DNA from: Rhea pennata
Lineage: Eukaryota; Chordata; Aves; Rheiformes; Rheidae
Direction of reading: 5' to 3'
DNA: 64,000 nt
Assembly: GCF_028389875.1 (NCBI RefSeq)
Contig: NC_084678.1
Location: 12,864,899-12,928,898 of the forward strand
How positions within the stretch are numbered: position 1 is the first letter of the stretch; each line of letters starts with the position of its first letter. Position numbers and translations under genes: made by a program. Under the pieces are notes generated by a model. That model made no database searches. It saw nothing but the letters and a program-made list of their open reading frames with translations, and was not told where the DNA came from. This document shows positions 37,881-50,955 of this stretch, one piece after another.

Positions 37881-40800
37881 TAGTTCTGGCTGTGTCGAAG
37901 GCTGGAGCCAGGTCTCACTGCTGCGATTTTATTACTTTGACAAAAATAACACACAACATCTTCATTGCAAAGTGGGACAAACTTATCTGTCGTGGGTGTA
38001 TAAATAATTAAAGTTTAATGACACTTGCCAAGATAAAAATAACAAAGTGCATTTGTAATGCAGGCACTCCTTTTTCTAGCTGATGTTTTTATCTCTTTTT
38101 GTTTCTCAAATTCCCCAAACCAGTCATTCTCAGTAAATGTCCAGATCACTGTGGCTTTACTATATTTACAAATACATAAATTACAAAAGACAAAGGGAGA
38201 AATGCCTTACAAAACGCTGCCAGAGAAAATGAAAACATTTTGCAAGACGTTACCTTAACAAAGCAGGACATACTCTTTTTGGATCCAGTCCACTAAAACA
38301 CTGAAAAATTATGATACAAATAATTTTCTACTAGCAACAAACTCCATTTCAGGATGCACACTTCCCATATGAAGGCTTCCAATGTGTTAATGCTAATTTG
38401 GTCTCACTGCTGTCGGATTTCTTTTGGAATATTTTGAGAGTATTCCTTGAGGAGTGGGGGTAGTAAAAGCAAAGCCATTTCAGAATAGTTTTTACACAGG
38501 TGTTTGAAAATTATAGTTATTGTATGTGAGCTATCATGAGCTTTTATCATACTAATGTACTAACAGGGCACAGTAATAGGCTTCATTCCTATGGCTTCTT
38601 TCATCCCTGCTGCTCCCAAAGGACTTTATCAAAGTAACCGGGTTATAAGTGCATTTTCTTTGGAAGAGCTCCTCCTGCCACCTCTCCGCGGTCGGGATGG
38701 TGGAGGGGTGGGCGCAGCTGGTTTTCAGCACACCGCTCCGCAGGGATGGGACGGGTACCAGAGCCGATCAGCACCAGGAGGATTTCGACAGCCATGTAAT
38801 CTTCCAACCTGGAAGTCTGCCAGGACATCAGGCTTAGATTCCCAGTTCGTGTAAAAATTGCTGGGTAATCTTCAGCTCCTGTGGAGGACCAGCTATATAA
38901 AAATGCCTATAATTTTTTATTATCAAATAATTACAGACTACCTGCTGGGCAAAGCACGTGGAGGGGAACAAATGATTGCAAATACCCTGTAATTCCAACA
39001 GAACTGTGTGGCCCGATTCACACATTCAAAGGGAATGTAAACTGTTCCTATGCTGATTCAAGAGCGCTTTACTCACAGTGCTGTAAATACTAACACAGCT
39101 GCAGGGTGACTGGGAACCAGACCAAGGTGTTTTTGCATTAGCTATGCTCCACTTGCCTGGCACCTTGTGCAACATTCATTCCTGTGCAAAACAGGTAAAG
39201 AGTGTTTGAACTCAGAGTCGTGTCAGTGATACAAGGCAGTGAATCACCAACTTTTGAAGGCCAAATGTTTCCTCTTCCCCTTGCCAGACGAGCAAGGACA
39301 GGCAACCACCCATAAAGGTAGGAGGCCGGGAAGATACATAAGTCAACAGCCCTGCAAATACTGTTTGGCTGAATAAAGGGATTCTCTGAATAGACACTCA
39401 GGTCCCCCCAAAGCCATGGCCATAAGCTTCTGAAGTTAGAGTATAATAATCAGTAATAGTATATTTTACAGTATAATAGTAAATATAGCGTCTGCTGAGT
39501 TGAAAATAGTGGGTGTCCTGAAAGTTCTGAGTATGTGCATCTCGAACACCTAATGTTGGCTGCGTAGAACCATTCTGGCACTGTATTTCCATTTCAAGAG
39601 GTGCATTTTATGGGGTAAATGCTAATTAATGTGCCCTAACTGCTTTGTAGGATAGCCTGTATCTTTAGGTACAAAATTACTTCAAAAATATTAGTGAAAA
39701 CACATTTTAAAAAACAACCTCTCTGAACATCCAGACTCTATTTTTCCATTTTCAGCCAGGTAATTTTATCTGCCACGAATGGTCACCTGTGAAATGTTGT
39801 TCTGCAGTGGGTTTCATGGTACACCCAGCATCTTTCTTGGTGTCTGTGAATGACTTCCAACCTGCAGCTTCTTCTGTCAAGTCTCAGTCAAGACTGGATG
39901 GAACTGAAAATTAAAGCCCAGTTGTTGAGACCTTGTAGGAGAAGAGCTAAGAGTCCCACATGACAAGAACTCCAACGAATCTCACTGAGAAACTCTGGAG
40001 GGAGCTATATACATTTAACACTCCTTGACTCACGAACAGATTTACCGTGATGCAGAGTGGCAGGTGGGGACAGAGAAAGGTATAGAAAATAAGCAAACCT
40101 GGAGAGGATTCTTGGATTTCTCAGAAATCCAAGGAAAGAAAATAAATATAAGGTGCAGATTCTAGTTCTTTCACTCGCAAATAAAAGCAGCTAGTATGTG
40201 CAGAGGACGTATCTTCATCGTAAATACAACGTACAGAGCCTTTATTCAGTGACTGCTGTAAGATGACGAAGGAAGGGAAGCGTTACGTTCTCCGCTGGGA
40301 CACGATGATATTTGGGATGGTATTTGTGTCATCGGTGCCCCACTCAGGCTGTCCCCCGGCTATAACGTGCAGTCCTGGGCACCCTATTTCTCGAGATTCG
40401 CAGAGCAGTGCCTCCCATGCTGCACGATGTGCTGGGAGATCCTGTCTCACTCTTCTCCAGTAGTAAAGAAACGCACCGCCGCCCTTGCCGATCGCCTCGG
40501 AGCGCTCACGACACGCTGATACCGAGCAGGTAACCTTCTCGTGCTTCTTTGTGGTGGGAAACAGGCTATTTCAGCACTGCTGTCTGGGGCCGCTTGTGGA
40601 CACGGGGCGATCTCTAGCGTTGTGGTCGTCCTGTCGGCCACCCGGGAGCGTTCTGGCAGCGGAGCGGCTAGGAAGTGTTACAGTACTTTAGCCTCTTTCT
40701 TTGCTCTATTCCTTGAGAGGTATCATTCGGGGAAAAAAAAAAAAAAAAAATGTAGCAAGTCTAGCAGAGTCCTGCAGTATGCACCTAATGCACTTTAATG

Positions 40801-41719
40801 AGTAACAATAGGAAAAAGTGAATAAACCTTTCAGGGGACCTGGCTCAGTGTATGTATTTATATGATAAAAAGCACTGGAGTATTATTTACATGCTTAGCT
40901 GGAGTTTGTCCTTTTTAGAGAAGTCTGGACTGCTACCTGTTATACTTGGCTCATGATGATTTAAATAAGAATTTATAGACCCTAAACCATCTGCAAAATG
41001 TCCCAGTTCTTCAAGGCCAATGTAAATGCAGTGAGGGGGGGAAACCACAGAAAGAAAAGGTTAACAAGGTTCCTCCTTGCCTCCCCCTTGGCACGTTTTA
41101 TAATTAACTTTATAATGTCTGAGAGCAAAAGTTTGAAGCAGATAAAGCTTCCGAGCTCTCCCACATCCTTGGAGATAATTGCAGCAGTTTGTGTAGCACA
41201 CTGCACTAGAAGCAACTTTGGTTTCCTTTCAGCATAACTTGTTGAGATCACACGCGCTCCAGGGCGCTCTGGAGAACTGGCTGCGTATCTCGAGAGGAGA
41301 GCAGCTCCCTGTGATTTATATCACCATGCTAATCAGCAATGCGCATTCATTCAAGGTCCCTTTTTTGGGGTGGGGAAGAAGAAAGAATCGAAAATGAGCC
41401 AGCTTGCCAGCTTGTGCGAGGTGCCACTGCTTTCCAGCGTGTGAGGGAATTCAGAAGTGTGTCGTTCATTTTTACAGACACCTAGAAATGCAGCTGGAGG
41501 AACGACCTCGCTGCATGCTGCCGTGAGAGCCATGGGCGTCTGAACCTTCTTCTGCTCCCAGACTCTATCAGCATTAAGGAAATTTAAAATTAAAATAGAT
41601 CTTGAAACTCTAGCCCACATTTTCTTATGAATGACAGGTCCTTCCTGCCCTCGGTCCACCACATTTCTCCAAGCTTGAAAACTGACTCTTCCTTCTTAAC
41701 AGCAAAAAGTGGGAAAGAC
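37881..41719. other. Intergenic region upstream of APCDD1L
   Basis: No coding exon was recognised. There is an 18-nt A run (40733-40750). The stretch at 41030-41240, with TAATTAA and GATAATTG sites, might be a conserved non-coding element, but this cannot be judged without alignment. Confidence 0.7.
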
Positions 41720-41850
41720 GTTTGTGGTCTGGTGGTTACACCATGGGGCTGGAAAGCAGAAGAAGTGTTGTTTCATATCTGGGCCAAATTTCTTGTTCAC
41801 CGTGGACTTGATCTTGCCAGATACTGAGCACCCATTGATTTTTCAAGGCC
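41720..41850 (+). mobile_element. Ancient tRNA-derived SINE fragment
   Basis: The head resembles a tRNA: an A-box-like TGGTCTGGTGGTTA, then a B-box-like GTTTCATATCTGG about 45 bases later. A segment ending GGACTTGATCTTGCCAG recalls the CORE/MIR GTGACCTTGGGCAAG motif. It is diverged, and the family is uncertain. Confidence 0.45.
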
Positions 41851-43189
41851 AATCCCTCACACAATTCATGCGAGTCCAAGTTCTTGTTCCAAAGCAAAAT
41901 CTGGGCCTGTATTCAAAAAGTAGGTGCTGATTCTGTGGTTACGCTGCTTCCTTCTCAATCCCAGCAGCTCAGCATTAATTTCCATTCTTCCTTCTAGTGA
42001 CATGAGAGCTGGGATGGTCATAGCACTTGACACCTCCAAAGCCCTGACTCCTCATTAAAATTTCATTTTACTCCTGAGTAGGGGTTAGTTTTTTACATCA
42101 GTTTACATCAGTCCTGTTCTCTTCCATTTCTGCCCATATCCATGAAGGGAGTAGAAGAATAATCTGTAAAGAAATTGCTTTTATTTTCAGGATTTGCAAA
42201 ATCACCACTATACAGATGTCGTTTGCACTGAGACTAGCACCTTTGGGGCAGCGTGTGGTCTAGAAAGTACAAGCAAACATAATTATATGTCTTGTCTGTT
42301 TGCTGGGCAAGTAATCAAACTTCTTCAAGGTTTTATTAGTATTCACCGTTTAGGACTGTAGGGGTTTAGGTGCTAGTTTCTTATAAATACCTTAGAGATC
42401 TTATTTTCGGTCTGTTTGCCGTGGACCCTGTGGTGACTGTGAACTAATTCTAAGGGTTCTGCAAAAAACAACCAAGAAAAGCAGGTCCATTGTCAGTAGA
42501 CTCCAAGGGGGTCCGTGAATCCTGAAAGGTTGGAAACCACCACTGAGATCAATGGAAAGATTATTTGGATTGGATATGGCCCCTTTTTTGTATCCTCACA
42601 TGTAATCCAATTTTCAGTGTAAGATTTCAGTGTAAGAAGTGCCAGTTGCACCACTGCATGCAGAAAACCATACAGAATTGGCTAACTGCAAAGGTCTGTG
42701 GCTCCAAGCATGGCCGCTGCCATCCTGCACAGACAGAGGAAGTAAGAAGGAACTTGGGTCATCAATAAAGCAAGGTAAAATAACCTTCTATTTGTTCAGT
42801 GACTAGAGTAATCATAAACAGCTGTTAAAACAGATTGGAGCTCACTAAAGATCCAAGCCTTTCCATGGTCCCTAGTCCAGGGCTGCGATAAAAATGCTTG
42901 TTTTCTCCTTGTTGAAGCAATCATTCATTTTTGGGGTCTGGAAGATAAATATGCTCAAGGCATATAAGGATATCAGCAAAGACAAATTACAAAGCCACCA
43001 GCCAAATTCATGCTACTGTGGGGAACGCATCATAAATCGTTGCAGCAGACACACGTCTACCCTAGAAGCAGTGTTAGTAGGCACCTGTTCGCTGTTTGAG
43101 AGCAGCCTCTTGGATGTTATATCCCACTAAGAATAAGAACGATCTATAAAGGAATCTGTGAATTGCAACAAGGACACATTTGTGCCCCA
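41851..43189. other. Intergenic region
   Basis: No gene was seen. TTACATCAGTTTACATCAG near 42100 recalls old LINE tails. At 42508-42545 the phrase GGGGGTCCGTGAATCC followed by AAAGGTTGGAAACCACCACTG recalls a widespread ancient repeat tail. Both are weak. Confidence 0.6.
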
Positions 43190-43265
43190 TGCAGGAAAGC
43201 ACTTAATCACTTATTTAATTCTTGTTCTACCTAGAAACGTACTTAAGGACATGCTTGCAAATTAT
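43190..43265. mobile_element. Ancient CR1/L3-like LINE 3'-end fragment
   Basis: GCAGGAAAGCACTTAATCAC is separated by about 35 bases from ACGTACTTAAGGACATGCTT. It is the same paired AAGCACTTAA / TTAAGcacATGCTT arrangement as at 29.8 kb, in a different state of decay. Confidence 0.5.
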
Positions 43266-46200
43266 TTCAAGCCTTGAATGTGTAATAAGTACCCTTGTAC
43301 GCCCAAAACATTATCCCCTTGTGTGCAGATTTTCTAGTGTATATGCATGCTCTTTGCCTGCTCCTGTTCAAACCTGTAGCAAAGTGTTTCAAGCTTTCTT
43401 TAAAGCTAGGAGCAAAGAAAGGATGGAATACGGATGTCTTTTAAGTGCATTGGATTGTTTAATAGAGTTTCATCTCTGAGTGCGCTGTAGGTATCCGTTC
43501 AGCGTGCCTGTCCAGCACGTTGCTTTGCACAAGCCCTCCTTGCTGCCCCATAACAACCACCAACTGTCCCAAAGTGCTGACCTATTAACCACACAAACTT
43601 GGCTAAATATTGCCATGTGTAAGTGTACTACTAGTTTTCTAATTGCTAAAAACATGTCCTTCCTGCATTCAATAGCCTCTAGAAGAGATTGTTAACATCT
43701 GGGTATTTGGTACAATAGAGTCTTTAAACTTACAGGAACACTGTCCAGGTTAGGCAAGGGGTTTGGTCATACTTATGTTTGAATATATGATTTTTTTCCA
43801 GTATTGTCCATATTCCATTTAAAACTATAACTCAGTGAATCTTATGAGGGTCAAATCAGCACAGTTCATTACAAGATGGATAGAGCAGGGAGAAGATGCC
43901 ATCCCGCTTGGATGACTGTGCAACCTCGGGCAGGTGAGGGGTTTGGACTGCTTTTTGGCCAGGTGTACGGCCGCCTTCTAGGAGAAGGAGGCACTGGAGA
44001 GACAGAACCTATTTGTTACGAAGTTTGATCTGCTTAAGAAACGATTGCCTGATGTGGCTGCCTGGAATAGCTGTGAGCATCTGGACCCAAAATGTCCCAG
44101 TCATTCCCAATCACTCTGGGATCAGTGTGTGAAGAGTCGTCCAGACAGTGTGTTTTGCTAGTGGCTTCTGTGGTGAAGGACTCCATCTTATATATGACTG
44201 TAATCATTTTGAAAACCTACTTTTATTTTCCACCACTAACTGCAAGAGGCTTTCCCCCCCCGCTTTTTGCTTGCCTTGGAGGATGAAGACAGACCAGTCA
44301 TTTTTGTTCTTGTTTCTAGACAGTTTCAATTCCTGCAGTCATGAACTGGTTTGCTGTTACAGCATTTGTGTTGTTAGCATGAAAAAGAGATGTCTAGACC
44401 CAGCGGTGCTGGGAGAAGAGACTTTTTTGGTATTTGAACTATAAATACGACCCATTTCCCTTCATCTTATATTTTGTAAAGCCTTATTTTGTACAAAAAC
44501 ATCTGATCTTAAATTGAATCATGTCTCTAATTCTTTGGAGCCAGTGCAGTCTATCACATTGGTGACAGTTTAGGTATTCCAAAATAAGACGATTATAAAT
44601 CTGGCCTCTGTACTGTGTGTCTAGAAAGCCTGCACATTCCCAAACCTTATGGATAAAGTAGAGTTACTCTGCATTTACAGAAGCAAAATTTCAACCTTAT
44701 CATCTAAGTGTGCTGAATTTGTGCTGGAAACTACGACATTGTGAGCCTCCAGAATCGAGCTTTCACAGAAAGAGAGGACTTCTTGTGTGACTGCCATCAA
44801 ATCTGAAACATGCTCCCGGAAGAGAAATTCCCATTAGCTGACCTCAGGCCACAGCTCCTTCAGAACTAGGTGCAAACCCCACTTCTTTTCCCTCCCCTAC
44901 CCACAGTAATATCAGCGCACAGCAATGTTGGGGTCAAGCCTCCGCTGACGGACAAAGAGAGCGCGCGTGTGCTGGGTTCCGGTCTCCTAACGGGACCTGG
45001 CCGCGACAGCATTCGCTTCAGCAGGAGGAAGTGTGGAACTGGGGCTTTTCTGATCCAGTTCCTGAATCCTTTGGCATGCTCAAGTGTGGAGTGTTTCACA
45101 AAGGAGAGAGTTTTTACCCACTGTGCCTCCTCTTGATGGGTGTTGTGCCTTCTTCCACTTACTTCTTAACGCATGGAAGGGTTTTCCTCTGCTAACTTGC
45201 CTATCAGCTTCCTTTCCTTCCTTCACAGTCTTATTCCACATGGACCTTCTGTGCAATCCTGTCCCTGTTAGTGCAACACGTATGCAGAAGCCTGGCTGCA
45301 CCGGTGCTGAGGAGCCCTAGTTACAAGATACTGGAAGTGCTTATCCGTGCAGGTGGCATGGGTCTGCAGCTGCAGAGGTGACGCAGGACAGAGGTGAGAC
45401 GGAGAACTGCACGGAGTCCCCAGCCTGAAACTTCGAGCTGCCGAGGAACCTCCGAGCCACTGATGACATGAGGTGCAAGTGATGCTTTTCCCTCAGAGGC
45501 ATGACTGGTGTTACATTTCCTGAGCTGGACAGGGGTGGTCCAGATGTCCGTGACAGATTTTTTACATGACCACTTTGCAGTTTTGTTTTTCTAGCTGTTT
45601 GGTCTTCTTCTCTAGTTTAAAAAGGATCTTGTATGCAGTTATTGTCGTTAGAATCACTGCCCTAAAAAAAGAAGTTAAGTCAGGCTTTAGCCTTCAGTAG
45701 TTTTTTGGATCTGCAGTTGCTAGAGGGGAAGAAAAGACAAAATTAGAAAGAGAGGAAAACAGAACTGTGCAACAGTAATTTATGTGGATTCAGTGTCATT
45801 TTTTCTTTCAAACAAGTTAGTAGTGCAACCATATGATGAAAAAATATGCCGAGTTTTACCAAACCTGCTTACAAATCAAATAATTGCACACCTGAATAGA
45901 TTACTCAACTGCATATGCATTTTGAACTATTTGCAACACTTTTTTTCTACAGAGCAGATTCTGTCTAGAGACTGTCTAGAAGGAATCAAAATACAAAAGA
46001 GGCACGATCCTGCCTCCACCTTTACTCTCCCGGGTTTTTATGGGTCCACTCCCCAGTCACTGTGTACGCAGAGGTCCCAGTCCTGCATGCAGAGACCTGC
46101 ACACGATCCTTATGGATTGAAATAACCCCAAACCCAGTTGAAAGTCTCCAGATTGCAGCAAAGATGGGCAGGTCCAAAAAGATGATTCAGTCACTGTTCA

Positions 46201-49200
46201 GGAAAGAAACTGGAATGATCCGAACGTGTTTACAGACCAGCATGCTGCCAGCGAGGAAAAGATAGCTGGTCAAGCACTGTGCTTTCTGCCCATACATGAG
46301 AGACATGATACGATCAGCTACAGCCTCTTGGATTATGAAAGACAACACAGCAATGTAGGTGGTGGAAGAAGTTCTTCCACTTTATGGCTATAGCATGCAT
46401 TTCTCTAATAATAGACAAATAATTTAAAACAGTTGCTGAGCTGCATGTTCACTTTTGGATTGTTAAATCTAAGTATTCATTGCCTTATTTCTTGATTAGT
46501 ACACTGAACATCAACCCTTCGGTCACTTCTAAATTTTAGTCAAGGAGAAATAACCCTCCCCCAAAGGACATTTTAGTCCTGTTTCTGTATTATTACAGGA
46601 AATTAAATGTTAATTGCTGCCAAGTAAATTCATCTAAAACAATGATTTTCAATTCACTCCCCAAGCAGTGAGTAAAGATAACTGTGTAGCATTTCCTGCT
46701 GAATAAAAGGAACAAGGACTTTTTCCCCAAATAATACTTTTCAAACAAAGTACTTCTAAAGATTACTGTTATTGTATATTTTGAAACGTCTGGTACTTTC
46801 AAATGCCCAACTAAGCTGACTGCAGTAATTGTTAGGAAAATATTTCCCTCCATGTCTCAGAGGTGGCTGTATAAGAACTGTGACTTTGTTTAAGGAAAGA
46901 TTAAAAAGGAGCAAGAAATTGCCATTGTAGATTCAAAAGCACTCTGAAAATACGAAGCCCAGCTGCGTTGCTGGACTCAGCATGTGATGCCCATGCTGCT
47001 ACGATGAGCAGAGCCGAGCGAGACGGTGGAAATAATCAGTCCTGCTGGTTGCAGCCTGGGCTATTAGCAGCTCGCAGGCAAGGCTTCGGAGGGACCGCTC
47101 GACTGGGGGCCTCACGGCGTGCACTTGCCCTTCCATTAAATGTGGGACCAGTCCTCAGATCTGGTGATGCCACCCCAGGAAGCTGGGAGTTTCAAAAGCT
47201 GTTGCAAGCTGGCTACCCTGAAATCAAGGCATCCCAAAGCACATGCACATCGGGAACTTTCCATCTGGATTTCCACCAGCATCCCCCCCAAGCCATCCAA
47301 ATTCTAGCGTCGAGCTCTTGTACTGCCAGAGATTTAAGCCTTAAAAATGGCTTTGGACTAAAATGTCAATAAGGTTCACGAATAAAAAGTTTCAATTGTC
47401 ACCAGCAAGCAAAATCTTCACGTTTTATAATATTATCTTTGATCTTCCTGACAAAAGCATTGGCATTATTCTGTGAAGCAGAGAAGCAGCTGTGAAGATC
47501 ACAACCTTTTCCACATCAGTGCAACCATACGAGGAAAAAGAAATAAATTGAAAAAAAGGTCTCTATTATATAATCTACACATTAACAGGTGGAAAAACAG
47601 CAACATAATTTAGCTTTCAGCACAGAAATGTCTTCCTTGGAGCCCAGCAAATTCACTCCGGTGTTTAATCTGAACAGTTGCCAGTACTCGGTCTGTAATG
47701 GGAATCCAGTGGAAATTCGGGAGGAGAAAGAATTAAAGATAAATGCCACTTTTAGTGCAGCAGCAAGTTTCCTGCAGGACGAGCCGGAGCGCTGCCGGGG
47801 GCGGGAGGCTGCTGGTTTGCTCCAGAGAGTCGCGCTTTGCCCCGTCTGCCGAGGGGAACTCGCACAGTGTTTACGTCCCGGCTCCAGAGCCGCTTACCGC
47901 ACTTACCGGGGGTCTTGCACAGAAAGATTTTATTCATGCATGAAGTTGGGCTTGTCATCGCAGCCAACTACCTTTTGTCCTCAGAGTCCGGAGGTCTCCA
48001 TAAAGGTTTCTACTTGGAGGAAAAGGTGGATTTCAATAAGAAAATTCATAGGACCTGAGGAAGACTACTTCTATGCAAGTGTAGAGGAAGGACTTGGCGC
48101 AGGGGAGCGTAGATTTGCATTTGGTTGTATCCCCATTTAAAATGCAGAGGGTGTCAAAATTAATGTATTTTTTTCTAAATTTCACAGATGTTGTTTATTA
48201 ATAGGAAAGCCTGAGATTTTCAAAGGAGGCAAAGGGAGTTAAGCTACCCGTGCCCTTGAATTTTAATGATATATGTACTCCGTAGGCTCTTTAAAATCCC
48301 AGCTTTAATGTGTTGTTTCATGCTAGGCTAGAAAGCTTCCTTCCAAGCAATAATTAAAAGTCTTCTAATCCCAATAAAAATTAGAGCAAGCCAGAGAGCC
48401 CATTTTTAGTCATTAGTCTAAAGCTACTAAAATTGAAGCCTCTTCATAGAAATTACTTTCCATTTTTTATTGTTAAGGTTATGCACTCAACACACTGTTT
48501 CACTCTGAATCAAAAGCTGTTAAGTGGGGCAAATATAATGTTAAACATTTTAACAATAAAGTTTTTCTGTCTAATCAATCTCCCTGTTGCTACAGCAAAT
48601 GTAATTATTTTAATGGAGTGCCAAGATAAGTAAGAAACTGAAAGTAATCTGAAAATTTCTCTAACTGCCTGTTAATGGTGGACTTTCCTTCATTTTCTGC
48701 TTTGAAAACATTCCAAGAGCATTCAGAACTTGAGTGAAATATCTCCTTAAACATTACCTAAGAATCACTTTTGTGCTGGATGGTTTAAATGAAAGAAAAA
48801 GCTTCTAAAACTCACTGCAGTCTTTCCTTCTGCAAAAATCTTTTAAAAATAATTCTGGAATTCACTTCTGCTTTGTTTGCATTGTCAGATATTTTAGTTA
48901 CGTTACTAGAAAGTGGGTAGAAATTCATCTTTTTACCTTTAGCATAAACTAGAGTGAAATAAAGAAAAGTAATAAAAATACAGGAGAGGAAACTTATGAA
49001 AGAATTTAGTATGGGAGTGAGATATATAAATAAAACAAAATGCTTCCGATACCAAAATTGCATACCCGTAGCTAGGATGCTGCAGAACTATAAGCTTGTT
49101 GGTGGGACTACTGTGAATTATCATGTAACGTTTTTAAAGCCTTTTGCTTGTTGGAGAGAGGGATAGATGAACAAATACGCATTACGGGGGTTGCGCCCCA

Positions 49201-50909
49201 GTCAGTAGCTGGTTCCTCACATGGCTCTGGCCCAACCGCAAGGACCGAGTCGGTGCCCGACGTGTCTCGTGCTGGGGAGACCCGGCCCCGCTCTCACGCT
49301 CCGACACCCCAGCCCAACGTCCGCCTTTTCTTTCTCCTCCGGCATGTCGGCGCACAGCGTGCCGCCGCGAGACGCTGTTATTGCAGCCTGCGCTGTGGTT
49401 TGAATGTTGCTGCTGCCGTTGACTTCTCAGACGTAGGCTCCCTCTTGAGCCCTCAATGTAATGCCTTAAATCTTGAAGCCTGCCATAACGCCGTTGTGCA
49501 GTCCCAGCTTCTGAGATATATTGGCTGTGACTATAATGGGGCTCAGCACAAAGCTAATAAACCGGGCGCATTTTTGCAGGCCTGCGGTTTCCTCCTGGCT
49601 AATAACTGAGTTTCAGTGATCAGAGGGAAAAGGGCCAGGATAATTCTCCTCTATCCTGTTTGCCCTTACCTGTCCCGTTACTCCAGAACGTTTTCAACAT
49701 GCAAGCCTTAGGCCAGCTATGGCCATGCAAAACTCGGACATTTCGTGGTCCATACGGGTAGCTTCCCACGTTCTGTTCCTCACAAAGCAGCCTGCTTCTC
49801 CCTTTGAGTTTGTTTTCCAAGAGGAGAATTTCACTATGAAGAGTAATTTCATTGCACTTCTTTGCAAAGCGAGTGTTACCTAAGGTTTTCAGTAAATTGA
49901 GAGGTCAGGAATAAAATACTATACACTGGTGTTGAGGATATTCTCGAAGCAATCCATGTGCAACTAACACACCAATGAGGGAAGTTCTGCTGTATGCTTT
50001 TTTACATGGAAAGACTAAACCTGGGAGTGTTTAAATAAGTTATTCAGCATCACTTGAAGAGCAGAAAAGTAGAAAGAGAAGAAAAGGGGCAAGTGTAGGT
50101 GTTCCAGCACGTGCATGTGCTGCGGGAGGGCTCCAGGCTTTTGTTTGCTGTTGAAAGCATCATGCTTGGATCTCCTGTTCTTCTGGCATAGCCACATTAT
50201 AGTCACTAATCAGCCACACTGACAGAGAGGCAGATATTCAGTCTGTGGTTGTGACTGCATTTTGCCTACTCACTCGATACCCCCCAGCCCCATAGCAGCG
50301 TCCATCGCTGCCTATGCATCCGTCCTCTCCTTTGCTCTCTGGCTTATTTAGGTGTTAGTATCCTTGGCACAAGGCCCGCCTTTTAAAGTATGTTTGCAAC
50401 ATCGCAAGCACAGCAGAGCCCCTATTCTTGTTTGAGCATTTAGCAACGGAATAATGAACAGAGTAAGTAATAGCATAGGTGCTGCACGGGCTGAACTTGG
50501 TCAGCTCAGGACCCAGTTACCAACTTTGAACACTGAGTTGCACACTCAGCTCTCCCGTCTGGTCTCTCTTCCTTCCCCTGATACACGCACATCTTAAAGA
50601 TTTGGAAAAGCAGCATGGACCCAATAAAACATTTATGAAGGCACTTCAATGGGTAGCTGAAATCCTGGCGTAACTGTTGTAGCTATGTCATTGGGGAGAA
50701 AGTCATCAGCAGGAGAGAGGATGAGGATTTTTAATGGAAGCTTTGAGCTATCTGTAAAGGTAGTAGTATTGAAAGCTGAAGCAAGAAAAGGCTCTCTGTT
50801 TCCCAACATATGGATGAATGAGAAAATGGAAGGAAAGGCAAAAAGAATCAGGAACTGAAAAGCAAGTGTTTCCAATCATCTTAAGGACTTACTATTCCCT
50901 TTTTAAGCT
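43266..50909. other. Intergenic region
   Basis: No recognisable gene was found. Open frames at 46968-47372 and 47589-48140 (plus strand) have no domain, no splice or Kozak support and mixed composition, so I do not call them genes. A stretch at 47430-47510 weakly resembles an L2/MIR tail. A CpG-richer patch at 49185-49400 is unexplained. Confidence 0.65.
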
Positions 50910-50955
50910 GCAGTCAGGCTGTGATCTGATTCCCATTGACTTCGATGTGAGCTGA
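50910..50955. mobile_element. Ancient LINE 3'-end fragment
   Basis: It contains GGCTGTGATCTGATTCCCAT followed by TGACTTCGATGTGAGC. This is the CCCATTGACTTCAATGGGAGC arm seen in old amniote LINE tails. It is short. Confidence 0.4.

Noticed and set aside
47589..48140. 183-codon plus-strand open frame as a novel gene
   Set aside because: It has no recognisable domain, mixed base composition and no supporting splice or promoter signals. A frame of this length is expected by chance in GC-richer DNA.
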